Origin: Roseicyclus sp.
GTDB lineage: Bacteria; Pseudomonadota; Alphaproteobacteria; Rhodobacterales; Rhodobacteraceae
Assembly: GCA_018401055.1 (NCBI GenBank)
Contig: JAGYLB010000073.1
Span: 84,905 to 148,904, forward strand
Length of the DNA stretch: 64,000 nt
Reading direction: 5' to 3'
This document shows positions 28,681 to 37,385 of the stretch, piece after piece. The notes below the pieces were generated by a model. The model was not told the DNA's origin and did no database searches. It worked only from the letters and a program-made list of their open reading frames with translations. The stretch's first letter is position 1; each line of letters begins with the position of its first letter. The position numbers and the translations under genes were made by a program.

Positions 28681-29801
28681 CAGATCACGATCAGCGCGGC
28701 GCGCAGCGCACCGGACCGGTGCAATGCCTCGAGGATCGCGACCAGATCGGCGGGGCTTGCGCCGACCGCGTTGATCGCATCCACCAGATCGGACAGCGAC
28801 ACGCCGGGGTCAAAGACAAAGGCCACGGCGGGTTCCTGATCGACCGTGATCTCGGTATCGGGGGTCACCACCGGCCTCGCCCGGCACCACCACCGCGCCA
28901 CCCTCGCCGTTCACGACCGTCGCGGCCTGATCGACGTTGAAATCCTCGTTCACCCGCACGGTCAGCGAGCCATGCGAGACGGCAGCGGGCGTCACCCGGA
29001 CCGGGCCGCCGATGCACCACCGTGCCGGTGCGCGCATTCACGATCACCTGCGCGGCGGGGCCTGCGGGTTCGACATCGATCTGTTCGAGCATGCCCATGA
29101 AGGCGACGCGGTCCGACGGGTCCGAGGGCGCGCGCACCCGGATCGAGGTGCTGTCCAGCGCCAGCGCGACGCCCGCGCCAAAGACGCCGTTGATCGCATC
29201 CTGCACCGCAGCCGCGGTCTGGAAACCACCACGATTGAGATTGAGCACGAGGTATTCGGCCTCGAGGAACGGGGTCTTCGACCAGGCGTTCCACGGTGCC
29301 GCCACCTGGGATGCGGCCCACGGTCGGGATGTTGACGGTCAAGCGATGACCCGTCGCCGCCTGTCACGCCCAGCCCGCCAACCACAAGGTTGCCCTGCGC
29401 GATGGCGTAAACCTCGCCATCCGCGCCCAGAAGGGGCGTCATCAACAGCGTGCCACCCTGCAGGCTTTCGGCCCGGCCCAGTGTCGAGACGGTGACGTCG
29501 ATCTGCTGGCCCGGCCGCATCGCAGGCGGCAGTTCCGCGGTGACCATCACGGCGGCGGCGTTGCGGCGTCGAGCGCGTTGGCCTCGACCTCGAGCCCCAG
29601 CCGCGAGACGATGGACTGGATCGATTGCCGCGTCAGCTGGGCGTTGCCATCGCCCGAACCTGCCAGACCGACGACAAGGCCGTAGCCCACCAGCGGGTTG
29701 GACCTGAGGCCCGCGACCGAGACCATGTCGCGCAGGCGGTCGGCGCTGGCGGGGCCTGCGGCGGCACGGGCTGTCATCAAAGCAAGGACAAGACGGCGCA
29801 T
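28681..29801 (-). CDS. flgI: Flagellar P-ring protein FlgI (frameshifted)
   Basis: Periplasmic P-ring protein around the rod. It has a short signal sequence ([20 protein letters not shown]) and then the FlgI hallmark [40 protein letters not shown]. The C-terminal block reads [20 protein letters not shown] and ends ALRAALIVI. The frame changes several times between 28880 and 29560 (near 28870, 28995, 29290, 29345 and 29555). The joined length is about 373 residues, normal for FlgI. Confidence 0.92.
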
Positions 29802-29815
29802 GGTGTTTCCCCCGG

Positions 29816-30493
29816 TCACAGCGGGGACGCCGTATCGACCAGCGCGGCGCAGCCAACCCTGGCGGCTGGCATCCGAGGCGGCACCGGCGCCGACATATTC
29901 GATTTCGGCATGGGCCAGACGGTCGGAGCGGACCACATTGTCAGGCGAGATGTCCGAGGGGCGCACGACGCCGCGCAGGCGGACATATTCCACCCCGCTG
30001 GTCATCGTCAGACGGCGCTGGCCCTGCACCTCCAGATTGCCGCCGGGCAAGAACGCGGGTGACTGGCACCGGACACGCGCCCGTATCAGCGAATTGGATT
30101 GCGGCGGCATTGCCGCTGCCCGAAAAGCTGCGCTCGGCGCCCATGGTCAGGTCGGCTGTCGTTGATCCGAGGGCCGAAGTGGCCACCGGGCAGGTTGATC
30201 GAGGATTCGTCGCTGCGGCTCATGCTTGCGCCCTGTACGTCGCGGCCGCTGAAGCGTTCAGTGAAATCTACCGTCAAGATGTCGCCCACCTGCGCCGCGC
30301 GGCGGTCGGCGGCGAACAGGCCGGGGGCGGTTTCGGAATAGATCGCGCCGGTCGGCATCTGCCGCGTCGTCTCGATCGCGGGCACGGGATAGACCGGGGC
30401 CCAATCATCGGCCAGGCGGTCCTGCACAACGTCGGAACAGGCCGACAGCGGCACAAATGGCGGCGATCAGCACGGCGGGGCAGACGGGATCAT
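29816..30493 (-). CDS. flgH: Flagellar L-ring lipoprotein FlgH (frameshifted)
   Basis: Outer-membrane L-ring protein. The N-terminal signal region leads to a Cys ([12 protein letters not shown]) that fits a lipobox. The body shows [20 protein letters not shown] and the C-terminal [40 protein letters not shown], ending LVDTASPL at 29816. Indels near 30450, 30170, 30070 and 29845 are needed. No flgA lies between flgG and flgH, unlike many other Rhodobacterales flagellar clusters. Confidence 0.9.
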
Positions 30494-30505
30494 GGTACGC
30501 AGGGC

Positions 30506-31294
30506 TCACAGCTTGTTGGTGCGATGGCGCATCATCTCGTCGGCGGCCGAGATGGAGCGGGAATTGATTTCGTAGGCGCGCTGGGCCTCGATCATCTCGA
30601 CCAGCTCCTGCACCACGTTCACGTTGGAGGCTTCAAGCGCGCCTTGCTGGATCGCGCCCGCGCCATCAGCCATCGGCTCGCTGACGATGGCCGGGCCGGA
30701 GGCGACGCTTTCCATCAGAAATGTCTCGCCCACGGGTGACAGGCCGCGCGGGTTGGAAAAGCGCGCCAGCGTGATCTGGCCCAGTTCCACCGGGTCGATG
30801 TCGCCCGGTTGCAGCACACTGACGATCCCGTCACGCGAGACGGAAATCGACATCGCATCTTCTGGGATCTGGATTTCGGGCTGCAGCACATAGCCGCTCG
30901 AGGTGGTCAGCACGCCTTCGGCATTGCGCGACAAGGCCCCGTTGCGGGTATAGCCGATCTGCCCGTCGGGCATCAGAACCTGCAAGAAACCGTCGCCCTC
31001 GATCGCGAGATCGAGCGCGTTGTCGGTCGTGGTCAGGCTGCCTTGGGTGTGGATCTTTTCCGTGGCGACCAGCCGCACGCCAGTGCCCAGCGCAAGCGCC
31101 GAGGTCATCGCCGTCCCTTCGGAGGTCTGCGCACCTGCGGGCCGGAATTCCTGATAGAGCAGCGTCTCGAAATGCGCGCGATCCCGGCGGAAGCCGGTGG
31201 TGTTCACGTTGGCAAGGTTGTTCGAGATCACCTGGATGCGCGACTGCTGGGCATTCAGGCCGGTCATGGCGACGTGCATGGCGCTGGCAGACAT
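30506..31294 (-). CDS. flgG: Distal rod protein FlgG
   Basis: Intact 262-residue distal rod subunit. The N-terminal rod motif is typical (AQQSRIQVISNNLANVNTTG), the central EGDGFLQVLMPDGQIGYTRN is present, and the C-terminal block reads GALEASNVNVVQELVEMIEA, QRAYEINSRSISAADEMM. It has its own sigma-54 promoter at 31333-31347, so flgG-H-I-J-K-L-slt can be transcribed separately from flgB-F. Confidence 0.97.
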   Translation of the reverse strand: MSASAMHVAMTGLNAQQSRIQVISNNLANVNTTGFRRDRAHFETLLYQEFRPAGAQTSEGTAMTSALALGTGVRLVATEKIHTQGSLTTTDNALDLAIEGDGFLQVLMPDGQIGYTRNGALSRNAEGVLTTSSGYVLQPEIQIPEDAMSISVSRDGIVSVLQPGDIDPVELGQITLARFSNPRGLSPVGETFLMESVASGPAIVSEPMADGAGAIQQGALEASNVNVVQELVEMIEAQRAYEINSRSISAADEMMRHRTNKL

Positions 31295-31332
31295 TGGGGG
31301 TCCTCCGTCGGGGATGGGTCACCCCCGCAGTT

Positions 31333-31347
31333 GCAACCCCCGTGCCA
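31333..31347 (-). promoter_or_regulatory. Sigma-54 promoter upstream of flgG
   Basis: On the minus strand TGGCAC-GGGGG-TTGC is a perfect consensus match, 38 bases before the flgG start and just after the flgF stop. It marks a second transcription unit inside the flg gene row. Confidence 0.88.
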
Positions 31348-31359
31348 AGCGCGGGCCGC

Positions 31360-32121
31360 TTACCCCTGCGGCGCCTGCAAGATACGCGCGCCGGCTTCGT
31401 CCAGTTCGCGGGCGGCAAGGATCATCCGCATCCCGATCTCGAAACCGCGCTGGTGTTCTATACCGGTCAGCATTTCCTCGACCGCATTGACGTTGCTGGA
31501 TTCCAGCACGCCCTGACGGACCAGAGCGGCCTGATCGGGTTCAGGCAGCGCGCCGTCCTCGCCGCGGATACGGCCATCCAGATCGCGCTGCAGCGCGAAA
31601 TCGCCGCTATCGCCGATCGTGGCAAGCATGCCCGCCATCACGCTCTCGCCCGGTTCGCCATCCAGCGGCTCGATCCAGATTTCGCCCAGATCGGTGACCG
31701 ACATGGACCGCATCTGCGGCAGCACGATGGGCGCAAGATCGGCCCCCAGCATCGCGTCACCCGCACCGTTCCGGAGCGTCCCGTCGATGTCACGCCGCAG
31801 ATCGCCACGGCGGCTGAGTGCAGGCGCGCCGCCGTCAGGCTGGGCAAAGAACCAGCCATTCCCGTCGATGGCCACGTCGAAATCGGCCCCCGTCTGGCGC
31901 AATTCGCCCGGGGTCTGCGACACGCGGGTCACGCCGCGTTCGACCTGAAAGGCGCGCACATCCAGCGCGCCCGCCTGTTCCAGAAACCGGGTCTGGCCAT
32001 CGTTGGGCAGGTCGCGCCGATAGCCCGGAACCTGCATGTTGGCGAGGTTCTGTGCCTGGCTCAGACGCGCATCGCGGTTGCCCGCCAGCGCGTTCAGCGC
32101 CGTGTAGATCATCCGGTCCAT
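31360..32121 (-). CDS. flgF: Proximal rod protein FlgF
   Basis: Intact 253-residue rod protein. The N-terminus MDRMIYTALNALAGNRDARL, then QNLANMQVPGYRRDL, is the rod/hook motif. The central VAIDGNGWFFAQPDGGAPAL and the C-terminal ESSNVNAVEEMLTGIEHQRG follow the family pattern. It starts 15 bases after the flgE stop, in the flgB-led operon. Confidence 0.95.
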   Translation of the reverse strand: MDRMIYTALNALAGNRDARLSQAQNLANMQVPGYRRDLPNDGQTRFLEQAGALDVRAFQVERGVTRVSQTPGELRQTGADFDVAIDGNGWFFAQPDGGAPALSRRGDLRRDIDGTLRNGAGDAMLGADLAPIVLPQMRSMSVTDLGEIWIEPLDGEPGESVMAGMLATIGDSGDFALQRDLDGRIRGEDGALPEPDQAALVRQGVLESSNVNAVEEMLTGIEHQRGFEIGMRMILAARELDEAGARILQAPQG

Positions 32122-32136
32122 GGCGCGTGCCCCCTA

Positions 32137-33395
32137 TCAGCGGATGTTCATGATGGTTTGCGACAGCGCCTGATTGGTTTCGAGCGCCTTGGCCGAGGCC
32201 TGGTAGTTGCGCTGCGCCGTGATCAGGTTGACCAGTTCCTCGGTCAGGCTGACGTTGGATTGTTCCAGCGCGCCGGACCGGATCTGGCCGAACCCGTCGA
32301 CCATCGCCTCGCCGAAGCTTGCCGGACCGCTGTCGCGCGTCTGCGCATAGGAGCTGTCGCCAAGGCTCCTGAGCCCGCCGGGATTGGTGAAATTGGCCAC
32401 CGCGATCTTGCCCAGCGCAATCGTCCTCGAGATCCGCCGTAGCTGGCCCAGACGATGCCCGCCTGGTCAACCTCAAGACCCGACAAGGCGCGCGGCACCT
32501 CGCCGTCGTTTTGCATCGCGGAGACGCCAAAGGCTACACCGCCCAGCACCGAGCCGGAAAGATCAAGCGTCAGGTCCGAGCCGAAGGAGGAAAATACACC
32601 CGTCCCGCTGCCTGCCGCTAGCGCGCCATCGCCGTCGAACTCGAGCAGCCGGCTGCACGCCGCCTGCAGGCACGGATTCAGCGCCATCGACCACCAGACG
32701 CATCTGGTAGCGGGTGGCGGGGTCGGCCGGGTCGGGCACATCGGTCTGGACGAAATACACCATCGCCTCACGCGGGCGTCCTTCGGCGTCGATCAGGTTG
32801 ACGGGGGTGGCAAAGGCATAGGTGCTGGCGTCCTCCGCGTCGAAGGCTGCGGGCGGCACGGCGCCCTGGCTGCCCTGACCGCCCGGACCCGAGGGCGGGC
32901 GCACGGACATGTCGACGCGCGTGGTCGCCGTCGTCTCGCCCCGTCGTCATGGGCACGGTCAGGGCGCGCGTGGCCTGCAAGCTCAGCGGCGCGCCATCCT
33001 CGGCGCTGGGATAAACCGCCAGATGGTGACCGGCGGCGTTCACGACCTGACCGGCGGCATTGATCCCGAAGGCATCCCGCCCGGGTATAGACGGCCTGCC
33101 CGCCCATGGCATCCGTTTGCAGGCGGAAAAAGCCGGGGCCCTGCAGCGCCAGATCCAGGGTATTGGACGTGACCGTGACAGCCCCTTGGGAAAAGCTGCG
33201 CTCGATCCCCGTCACGCGGGTGCCCGCCCCGATCTGGGTCGCGGGATTTGACAGGGGCGCGGTGGTGTAGATATCGGCAAAGGCCGCACGGCTGCCGTGG
33301 AAGCCCACGGTGCCGACATTGGCGATGTTGTTCGACGTGGCCGAGATATCGGCCTGCGCCGCGTTCAGACCCGACAGGGCAGTGAGAAAGGACAT
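32137..33395 (-). CDS. flgE: Flagellar hook protein FlgE (several frameshifts)
   Basis: Hook subunit. The N-terminus MSFLTALSGLNAAQADISAT, NNIANVGTVGFHGSRAAF is clear, as is LALQGPGFFRLQTDAMGG. The hook-specific domain passes through three frames (33110-32400), with AMVYFVQTDVPDPADPATRY and LTLDLSGSVLGGVAFG. The C-terminus from 32400 ends GALEQSNVSLTEELVNLITA, AKALETNQALSQTIMNIR. Breaks are near 33075, 32930, 32690 and 32425. The corrected length is about 419 residues. Confidence 0.93.
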
Positions 33396-33424
33396 GGGCG
33401 TGTCTCCTTGAAATTGCGGTGCGC

Positions 33425-34113
33425 TCAGCGCAGGGCGTTGACCTCGAGGCTGCTCAGAACCCCGTAATCCTCGATGTTGAGCATCAGGTCGCTGCCGGTC
33501 TGGGGCAGTTCGACACCGACGATACGCGCGTAGACTGAGGGACCAAGCGCAAGGGGCCCGGTTGCGCCTTCGGCGGTCACCTGCAGGACCGCAGCGGGCG
33601 GCGGTCGGCGGCGATGGCATCGGGCACCTGATCCCACGAGAACCCGACAAGCCCGGCCTGATGCGGGCCAAGATCGGCCCGGTACAGGGTCGCGCCGGTG
33701 TCGGGGTCGATGAAGCTGACGCTGAGCGCGGTCACGCTTTCGGGCAGATCGACGACGCCGTGGATGGCGCCCTGATCGTCGGGCCGCGCGGTCGTGCCGG
33801 GCACCAGCACCTGCTGACCCAAGAGCGAGGCCCCCGTGGCGATGCGGCTTCCGCCGATCTGCCCCGAGATCATGCCCAACGTCTGGTTGACCGATTCCAG
33901 CCCCGAGACGGTCGAAAACTGCGCCATCTGGGCAAGAAACTCGCCGTTTTCCATGGGCGCGAAGGGGTCCTGGTTCTGCAGTTGCGTGGTCATCAAGAGC
34001 AAGAAATCGCCCTGCCCCAGATCGGAGGTGCCGCTGGTTCGGGTCTGGGCGAGCGTCTGCGCGTCGCGCAGGCCGCCGGCGGCCGTGGTGAGGGTGGTGG
34101 GGCTGAGCGTCAT
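33425..34113 (-). CDS. flgD: Hook assembly scaffold FlgD (frameshifted)
   Basis: Hook-capping protein needed to assemble FlgE. The conserved block reads GQGDFLLLMTTQLQNQDPFA, PMENGEFLAQMAQFSTVSGL. The C-terminal FlgD Ig-like region continues in another frame and ends LNIEDYGVLSSLEVNALR. One indel near 33600, in a GC-repetitive stretch, splits the gene. The corrected length is about 229 residues. Confidence 0.94.
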
Positions 34114-34141
34114 GGCAGGGGCTTTCTGGCGGGTACGGCGG

Positions 34142-34555
34142 TCACTGGCCCATCGACATCGTGCGCGCCATCAAGGTGCGCAGGGTCGACACGGCCTCGA
34201 GCGTGGTCTGGTATTGGCGGCTGGCGTCCATCATCTCGACCATCTCCTCCTCCTGATTGACGCTGGCGCGGAAGATGTAGCCGTCGGCATCGGCGTCGGG
34301 ATGTTCGGGCATGTGGATGCGTTCGGGCGCCCGGTCGAGCGGGACGATGCTGTCGACCGTGACAGTCGCAAGCCCGTTCTGCCCCACCGCGTGATCGTAT
34401 TCGCTGCGGAACACGGGACGGATCGGGCGAAAGGCGCCTTCCTCGGTGCCGCTGACGGCGCCCATGTTGGCAAGGTTGGTGGCGACCGTGTTCAGCCGCA
34501 CCATCTGGGCCGACATCGCACGGCCCGCCACGTCGAAGACATTGTCGATCGTCAT
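34142..34555 (-). CDS. flgC: Proximal rod protein FlgC
   Basis: Intact 137-residue rod protein. The start at 34555 (MTIDNVFDVAGRAMSAQMVR) matches FlgC; upstream codons in the same frame belong to the flgB C-terminus. The TVATNLANMGAVSGTEEGAF motif and the C-terminal MVEMMDASRQYQTTLEAVST are typical. It starts 2 bases after flgB ends. Confidence 0.95.
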   Translation of the reverse strand: MTIDNVFDVAGRAMSAQMVRLNTVATNLANMGAVSGTEEGAFRPIRPVFRSEYDHAVGQNGLATVTVDSIVPLDRAPERIHMPEHPDADADGYIFRASVNQEEEMVEMMDASRQYQTTLEAVSTLRTLMARTMSMGQ

Positions 34556-34557
34556 CC

Positions 34558-34946
34558 TCATTCTCCTCGCATGGCGCGCATCAAGCCCGAGATGCGGCGG
34601 TTCAAAAACATCAGGCTGGTCTGGTAGCGCAGGGGTGTTTTCGGCAAATTCCATCTACTCGACGCCCGCCTCGACGGTGTTGCCGTCGAGCGCGGGCGTG
34701 ACCGGCACGCGGTAGCCCAGTTGTCCCGGTGTCGCACCCCCGGTGGCGATGTGGCGCGCGTCGCTGGTGGCAAGCGCGCCCCCAGCCCCAACCCGGGGAG
34801 GCCAGCGTCGACTGGAAATCGAAATCGCGCGCCTGAAAACCCGGCGTCGCCGCATTGGCAAGGTTCGACATGAGTACGCCGTTGCGCGTCTCGCGCAGTT
34901 GCAAGGCGGTGGCATGAAGCGCCAGGTGATCGCGGATGGAGGTCAT
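34558..34946 (-). CDS. flgB: Proximal rod protein FlgB (frameshifted)
   Basis: First gene of the flg operon. It opens [20 protein letters not shown], then [20 protein letters not shown], the standard rod-protein motif. The middle is in a second frame ([20 protein letters not shown]). The end is in a third frame ([20 protein letters not shown]) with a stop at 34558. Indels near 34795 and 34655 are needed. The corrected length is about 129 residues. A perfect sigma-54 promoter lies 66 bases upstream. Confidence 0.92.
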
Positions 34947-34998
34947 CTTGGGTCCGGTATCGGGGTCTTGCAGGTTTTTGGCCGGGCGCGCGCCCGTC

Positions 34999-35013
34999 TG
35001 GTCCGGAACTTGC
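34999..35013 (+). promoter_or_regulatory. Putative sigma-54 promoter of the tandem-repeat protein gene
   Basis: TGGTCC-GGAAC-TTGC fits GG-N10-GC with a perfect -12 and a weaker -24 (4 of 6 bases). It ends 36 bases before the ATG at 35050. Its TTGCAA overlaps the -12 of the opposite-strand flgB promoter, so the two holoenzyme sites physically overlap. Confidence 0.5.
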
Positions 35014-35026
35014 AACCGCCGTGCCA
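35012..35026 (-). promoter_or_regulatory. Sigma-54 promoter of the flgB operon
   Basis: On the minus strand TGGCAC-GGCGG-TTGC is a perfect -24/-12 match, 66 bases before the flgB start. It should drive flgB-C-D-E-F and perhaps further. Confidence 0.88.
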
Positions 35027-35049
35027 AATGCCCCGTGCGGAGTTTGAAG

Positions 35050-36113
35050 ATGACCCAAAGCCCCGAGGACCACCCGACCGAAAGCCCGCCCGCGCCGATC
35101 GCGGTGCCCGCGCGCGCGCGGCGCAAGACCGCCCTGCCGCGACCGCTCAAGCGGCTGCACGAGCGTCTGCGCACCTTGCCCGTGCCCGAAGCGCTGGACC
35201 TGCTGGGCGAAGCCACGACGGGACTGCGCACGCCTGAGGCGCGTTTGCTGGCGCTGCGCTTGCGGCTGCGGCTGATCGCCGACGGGTTGGACAGCGCGCA
35301 GCCCGCCCCGGCACCCGTCAAGCGCCCGCGCAAACCGGCCAAACCGGTCGCCACTGGCCCCCGCTGTGCCGGAACCTGAACCCGCACCCCCGCCGCCGCC
35401 CAAACCCGCGCCCCGTGCCCGGGCGATGACGCTCAACAGCCTCGATCCCTCCGACCCATCGATCTTTGGCATGCTGAGCGCATTGTCCGATCCGGAGGAG
35501 GCTCCCGCTGCGCCGCCACCAAAAGCAAAGGCCGATCCCTTCGCCATGCTGTCGGAACTTGGCGGCGACGATGCTCAGACGGACGAGGCGACGCCTGCGC
35601 CCGCAGAGGTGGAAGATCCCTTTGCCCTGTTGTCCCAGCTCGGGGACGACGCGGACCGCCCGGCGGAAAACGAAGCGCCCCGCGCTGCGGCGGCCGATCC
35701 CTTTGCCTTGCTGGCAGGGCTTGGGGACGACGATGATGAGACGGAAGAGGCGACGCCTGCACCCACAGAGGTGGAGGATCCCTTTGCCCTGCTGTCCCAG
35801 CTCCGGGGACGACGCGGACCGCCCGGCGGAAAACCAGAAGCGCCCCGCGCTGCGGTGAGCCGATCCCTTTGCCTTGCTGGCGGGGCTTGGGGACGACATT
35901 GATGATGAGACGGAAGAGGCGACGCCTGCACCCACAGAGGTGGAGGATCCCTTTGCCCTGCTGTCCCAGCTCGGGGACGACGCGGACCGCCCGGCGGAAA
36001 ACGAAGCGCCCCGCGCTGCGGCGGCCGATCCCTTCGCCATGCTGGCAGAGCTTGGGGATGACGACACGTCGACCGACATCGAAGAGCCCGATGCCAAGGC
36101 CGCGCGCGCATAG
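35050..36113 (+). CDS. Unrecognised flagellar-locus protein with eight tandem 27-residue repeats (frameshifted)
   Basis: Not recognised. It is divergent from flgB, with a GGAG ribosome site. The N-terminal 100 or so residues are basic and helical ([40 protein letters not shown]) and lead into a Pro-rich linker. From 35453 the protein is eight acidic 27-residue units, each opening DPFA-x-L-x-x-LG or a close variant, and the protein ends DAKAARA at 36113. Indels near 35352 (extra G) and in repeat unit 6 (35815-35860) split the frame. There is no signal peptide or membrane helix, so it is predicted cytoplasmic. A basic head and a multivalent acidic tail suggest a scaffold or adaptor, which is inference only. 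Confidence 0.8.
35453..36110 (+). repeat. Tandem 81-bp coding repeat, 8 units
   Basis: Unit starts (the Asp codon) fall at 35453, 35534, 35615, 35696, 35777, 35862, 35946 and 36027. Spacing is 81 bases except where small indels add 3 or 4. Units alternate between [24 protein letters not shown] and [24 protein letters not shown], giving a 162-bp higher-order repeat that is nearly identical at the DNA level. The first unit is degenerate ([13 protein letters not shown]). The near-identity suggests recent unit duplication. Confidence 0.92.
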
Positions 36114-36137
36114 GGCTGGCGCGGGCCCAAAAGAAAA

Positions 36138-36162
36138 CACGGTGCGAGACCCTCGCACCGTG
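36138..36162 (-). terminator. Strong hairpin terminator between convergent genes
   Basis: CACGGTGCGAG/CTCGCACCGTG is a perfect 11-bp stem with a 3-base loop. On the minus strand it is followed by TTTTCTTTT, so it terminates the minus-strand Hint-like gene; it may also stop the repeat-protein transcript from the other side. Confidence 0.85.
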
Positions 36163-36201
36163 CTGTCGGAAGAAGAACCCGGATGGGCTGGACGCGGCGC
36201 G

Positions 36202-36803
36202 TCAGTGCAACGTATGGCAGCCCCAAGCAGCGACAATACAAGTGCGGCCTCGGTATCGCCAAGCTCGATCGTGCCGGGAAGGGCTGTATCGTCCATCTGC
36301 CCGGACACACCGCCGATGCAGGCGATCGTCAGCGCGACGGCGCCAGCATAAACAGTAGGGGCGCGCCACGACCGGCATGAAGAGGCTGGTTTCCTGCGCC
36401 GGGCCAACGACCTGGGCCAGACCCTGCCGCAACAACATGGCGGGCGTCAGCGTCACCGCATCGGCGCCGAAATGAAGCTCGGCGATCCAGCCCGAAATCA
36501 CGATTTCCTGCTCCGCCGCGAGGATCAGCGGGCGACCGCGACCCAGAATGCCGCCGGGCAACATCACCTTCGACGTATCGGACGGCGAACCGGGCACGCA
36601 GCGCAGCAAGCGCAGCGGCGGCTGGCGGCCTTCGGTCGTCTCTAGCAGCTGTCCGGGGACCAGATCCTCTACCGCGACAAGACCATCGAGCGGTTTCGAC
36701 GCGGGTGCCCGCAGCCAGACCGCAGGCGAAGGGCAGTGCTGCGGGCAGAGACCTGCCGGCGTTCGGTGGCGATCGGGAAGTCGTGGCGCAGAACGGGGAT
36801 CAT
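36202..36803 (-). CDS. Hint (Hedgehog/intein)-domain-like protein (frameshifted)
   Basis: It starts MIPVLRHDFPIATERRQ behind a GGAGG ribosome site. In shifting frames it reads CGLAAGTRVETA, then GLVAVEDLVPGQLLETTEG, the signature opening of Hint_2 domains common in Rhodobacteraceae. It continues with VMLPGGILGRGRPLILAAEQ, EIVISGWIAELHFGADAVTL and a hydrophobic end region. Indels near 36740, 36695 and 36375 make the C-terminus uncertain; I take the stop at 36202. Autoprocessing is possible from the family but unproven; the usual second-half His motif is not obvious. Confidence 0.5.
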
Positions 36804-36831
36804 CTCGAAGCCTCCTGGCAGGGGTGCTGGA

Positions 36832-37083
36832 TCAGTTGACGGCAGGAAGTGTGAAGAAACCGTTTGCGTTGCGCGCTTGGGTCACGCTGGACAAGTCGTC
36901 CATCAGGCCTGCAACCATCGGATCGATCGACTGGAAGGTGTAGAAGGTCATCACGATCGCGGCGATGCCGGCCAGCGTGGCGATCACGACCCAGAAAAGA
37001 TGCGTGTGCCGAGACAGCACTGCAGACGGCACGCTCGTGTCGAAGGTCGAGTGAAAGCTGTCGAAACGTGCAGTGCTGGCCAT
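36832..37083 (-). CDS. Small single-pass membrane protein (unknown)
   Basis: Not recognised. The 83-residue frame opens MASTARFDSFHSTFDTSVPS, with one transmembrane helix (LFWVVIATLAGIAAIVMTFY) and a short polar tail ending GFFTLPAVN. A GGAGAGAAC ribosome site supports the start at 37083; longer upstream starts are less likely. It lies 28 bases before the Hint-like gene, so the two probably form an operon. Confidence 0.6.
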   Translation of the reverse strand: MASTARFDSFHSTFDTSVPSAVLSRHTHLFWVVIATLAGIAAIVMTFYTFQSIDPMVAGLMDDLSSVTQARNANGFFTLPAVN

Positions 37084-37385
37084 GGCGTTCTCTCCGCGGT
37101 CTGACATGTGTGTCGTGGCGGCGGTATCCGGTGGGATCCGTGTCGCCATGAACAGACATTACGAAAGCGGAGGGTATGATGCGCGTGGACATGGGTATGA
37201 CGCGCAGGTCCGAAATCGCAGAGGGCGCACACTTAGTTGTTTGGACGCAACTTTAGATACTTTTGGCGGCGCCAAAGGGTCCGGTTCGCGCCCTGCACCG
37301 CCTTGGGGGGCTTGGCCAAAGGTCAAATGAAAAAGGGCCGCCCCTGCGGACGGCCCTTTTGCGTTGCGATGATTCCCGGATGGGG
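37084..37385. other. Intergenic region between the small membrane protein gene and ndk
   Basis: About 300 bases without a convincing gene. It presumably holds the promoter of the minus-strand small membrane protein gene and contains the ndk terminator at 37330-37360. I see no tRNA, no sigma-54 element and no supported small ORF. Confidence 0.6.
37330..37360 (-). terminator. Rho-independent terminator after ndk
   Basis: GGGCCG/CGGCCC stem flanked by an A run on the left and a T run on the right, so it works in both directions. It lies 26 bases after the ndk stop. Confidence 0.8.

Noticed and set aside
35453..36110. CRISPR array or non-coding satellite
   Set aside because: Units are contiguous without spacers, the period is a multiple of three, and the reading frame gives a coherent repeated peptide.
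1..37083. A decaying, non-functional flagellar cluster
   Set aside because: Essential non-flagellar genes show the same indels, promoters are perfect, and corrected frames give full-length proteins with intact motifs.
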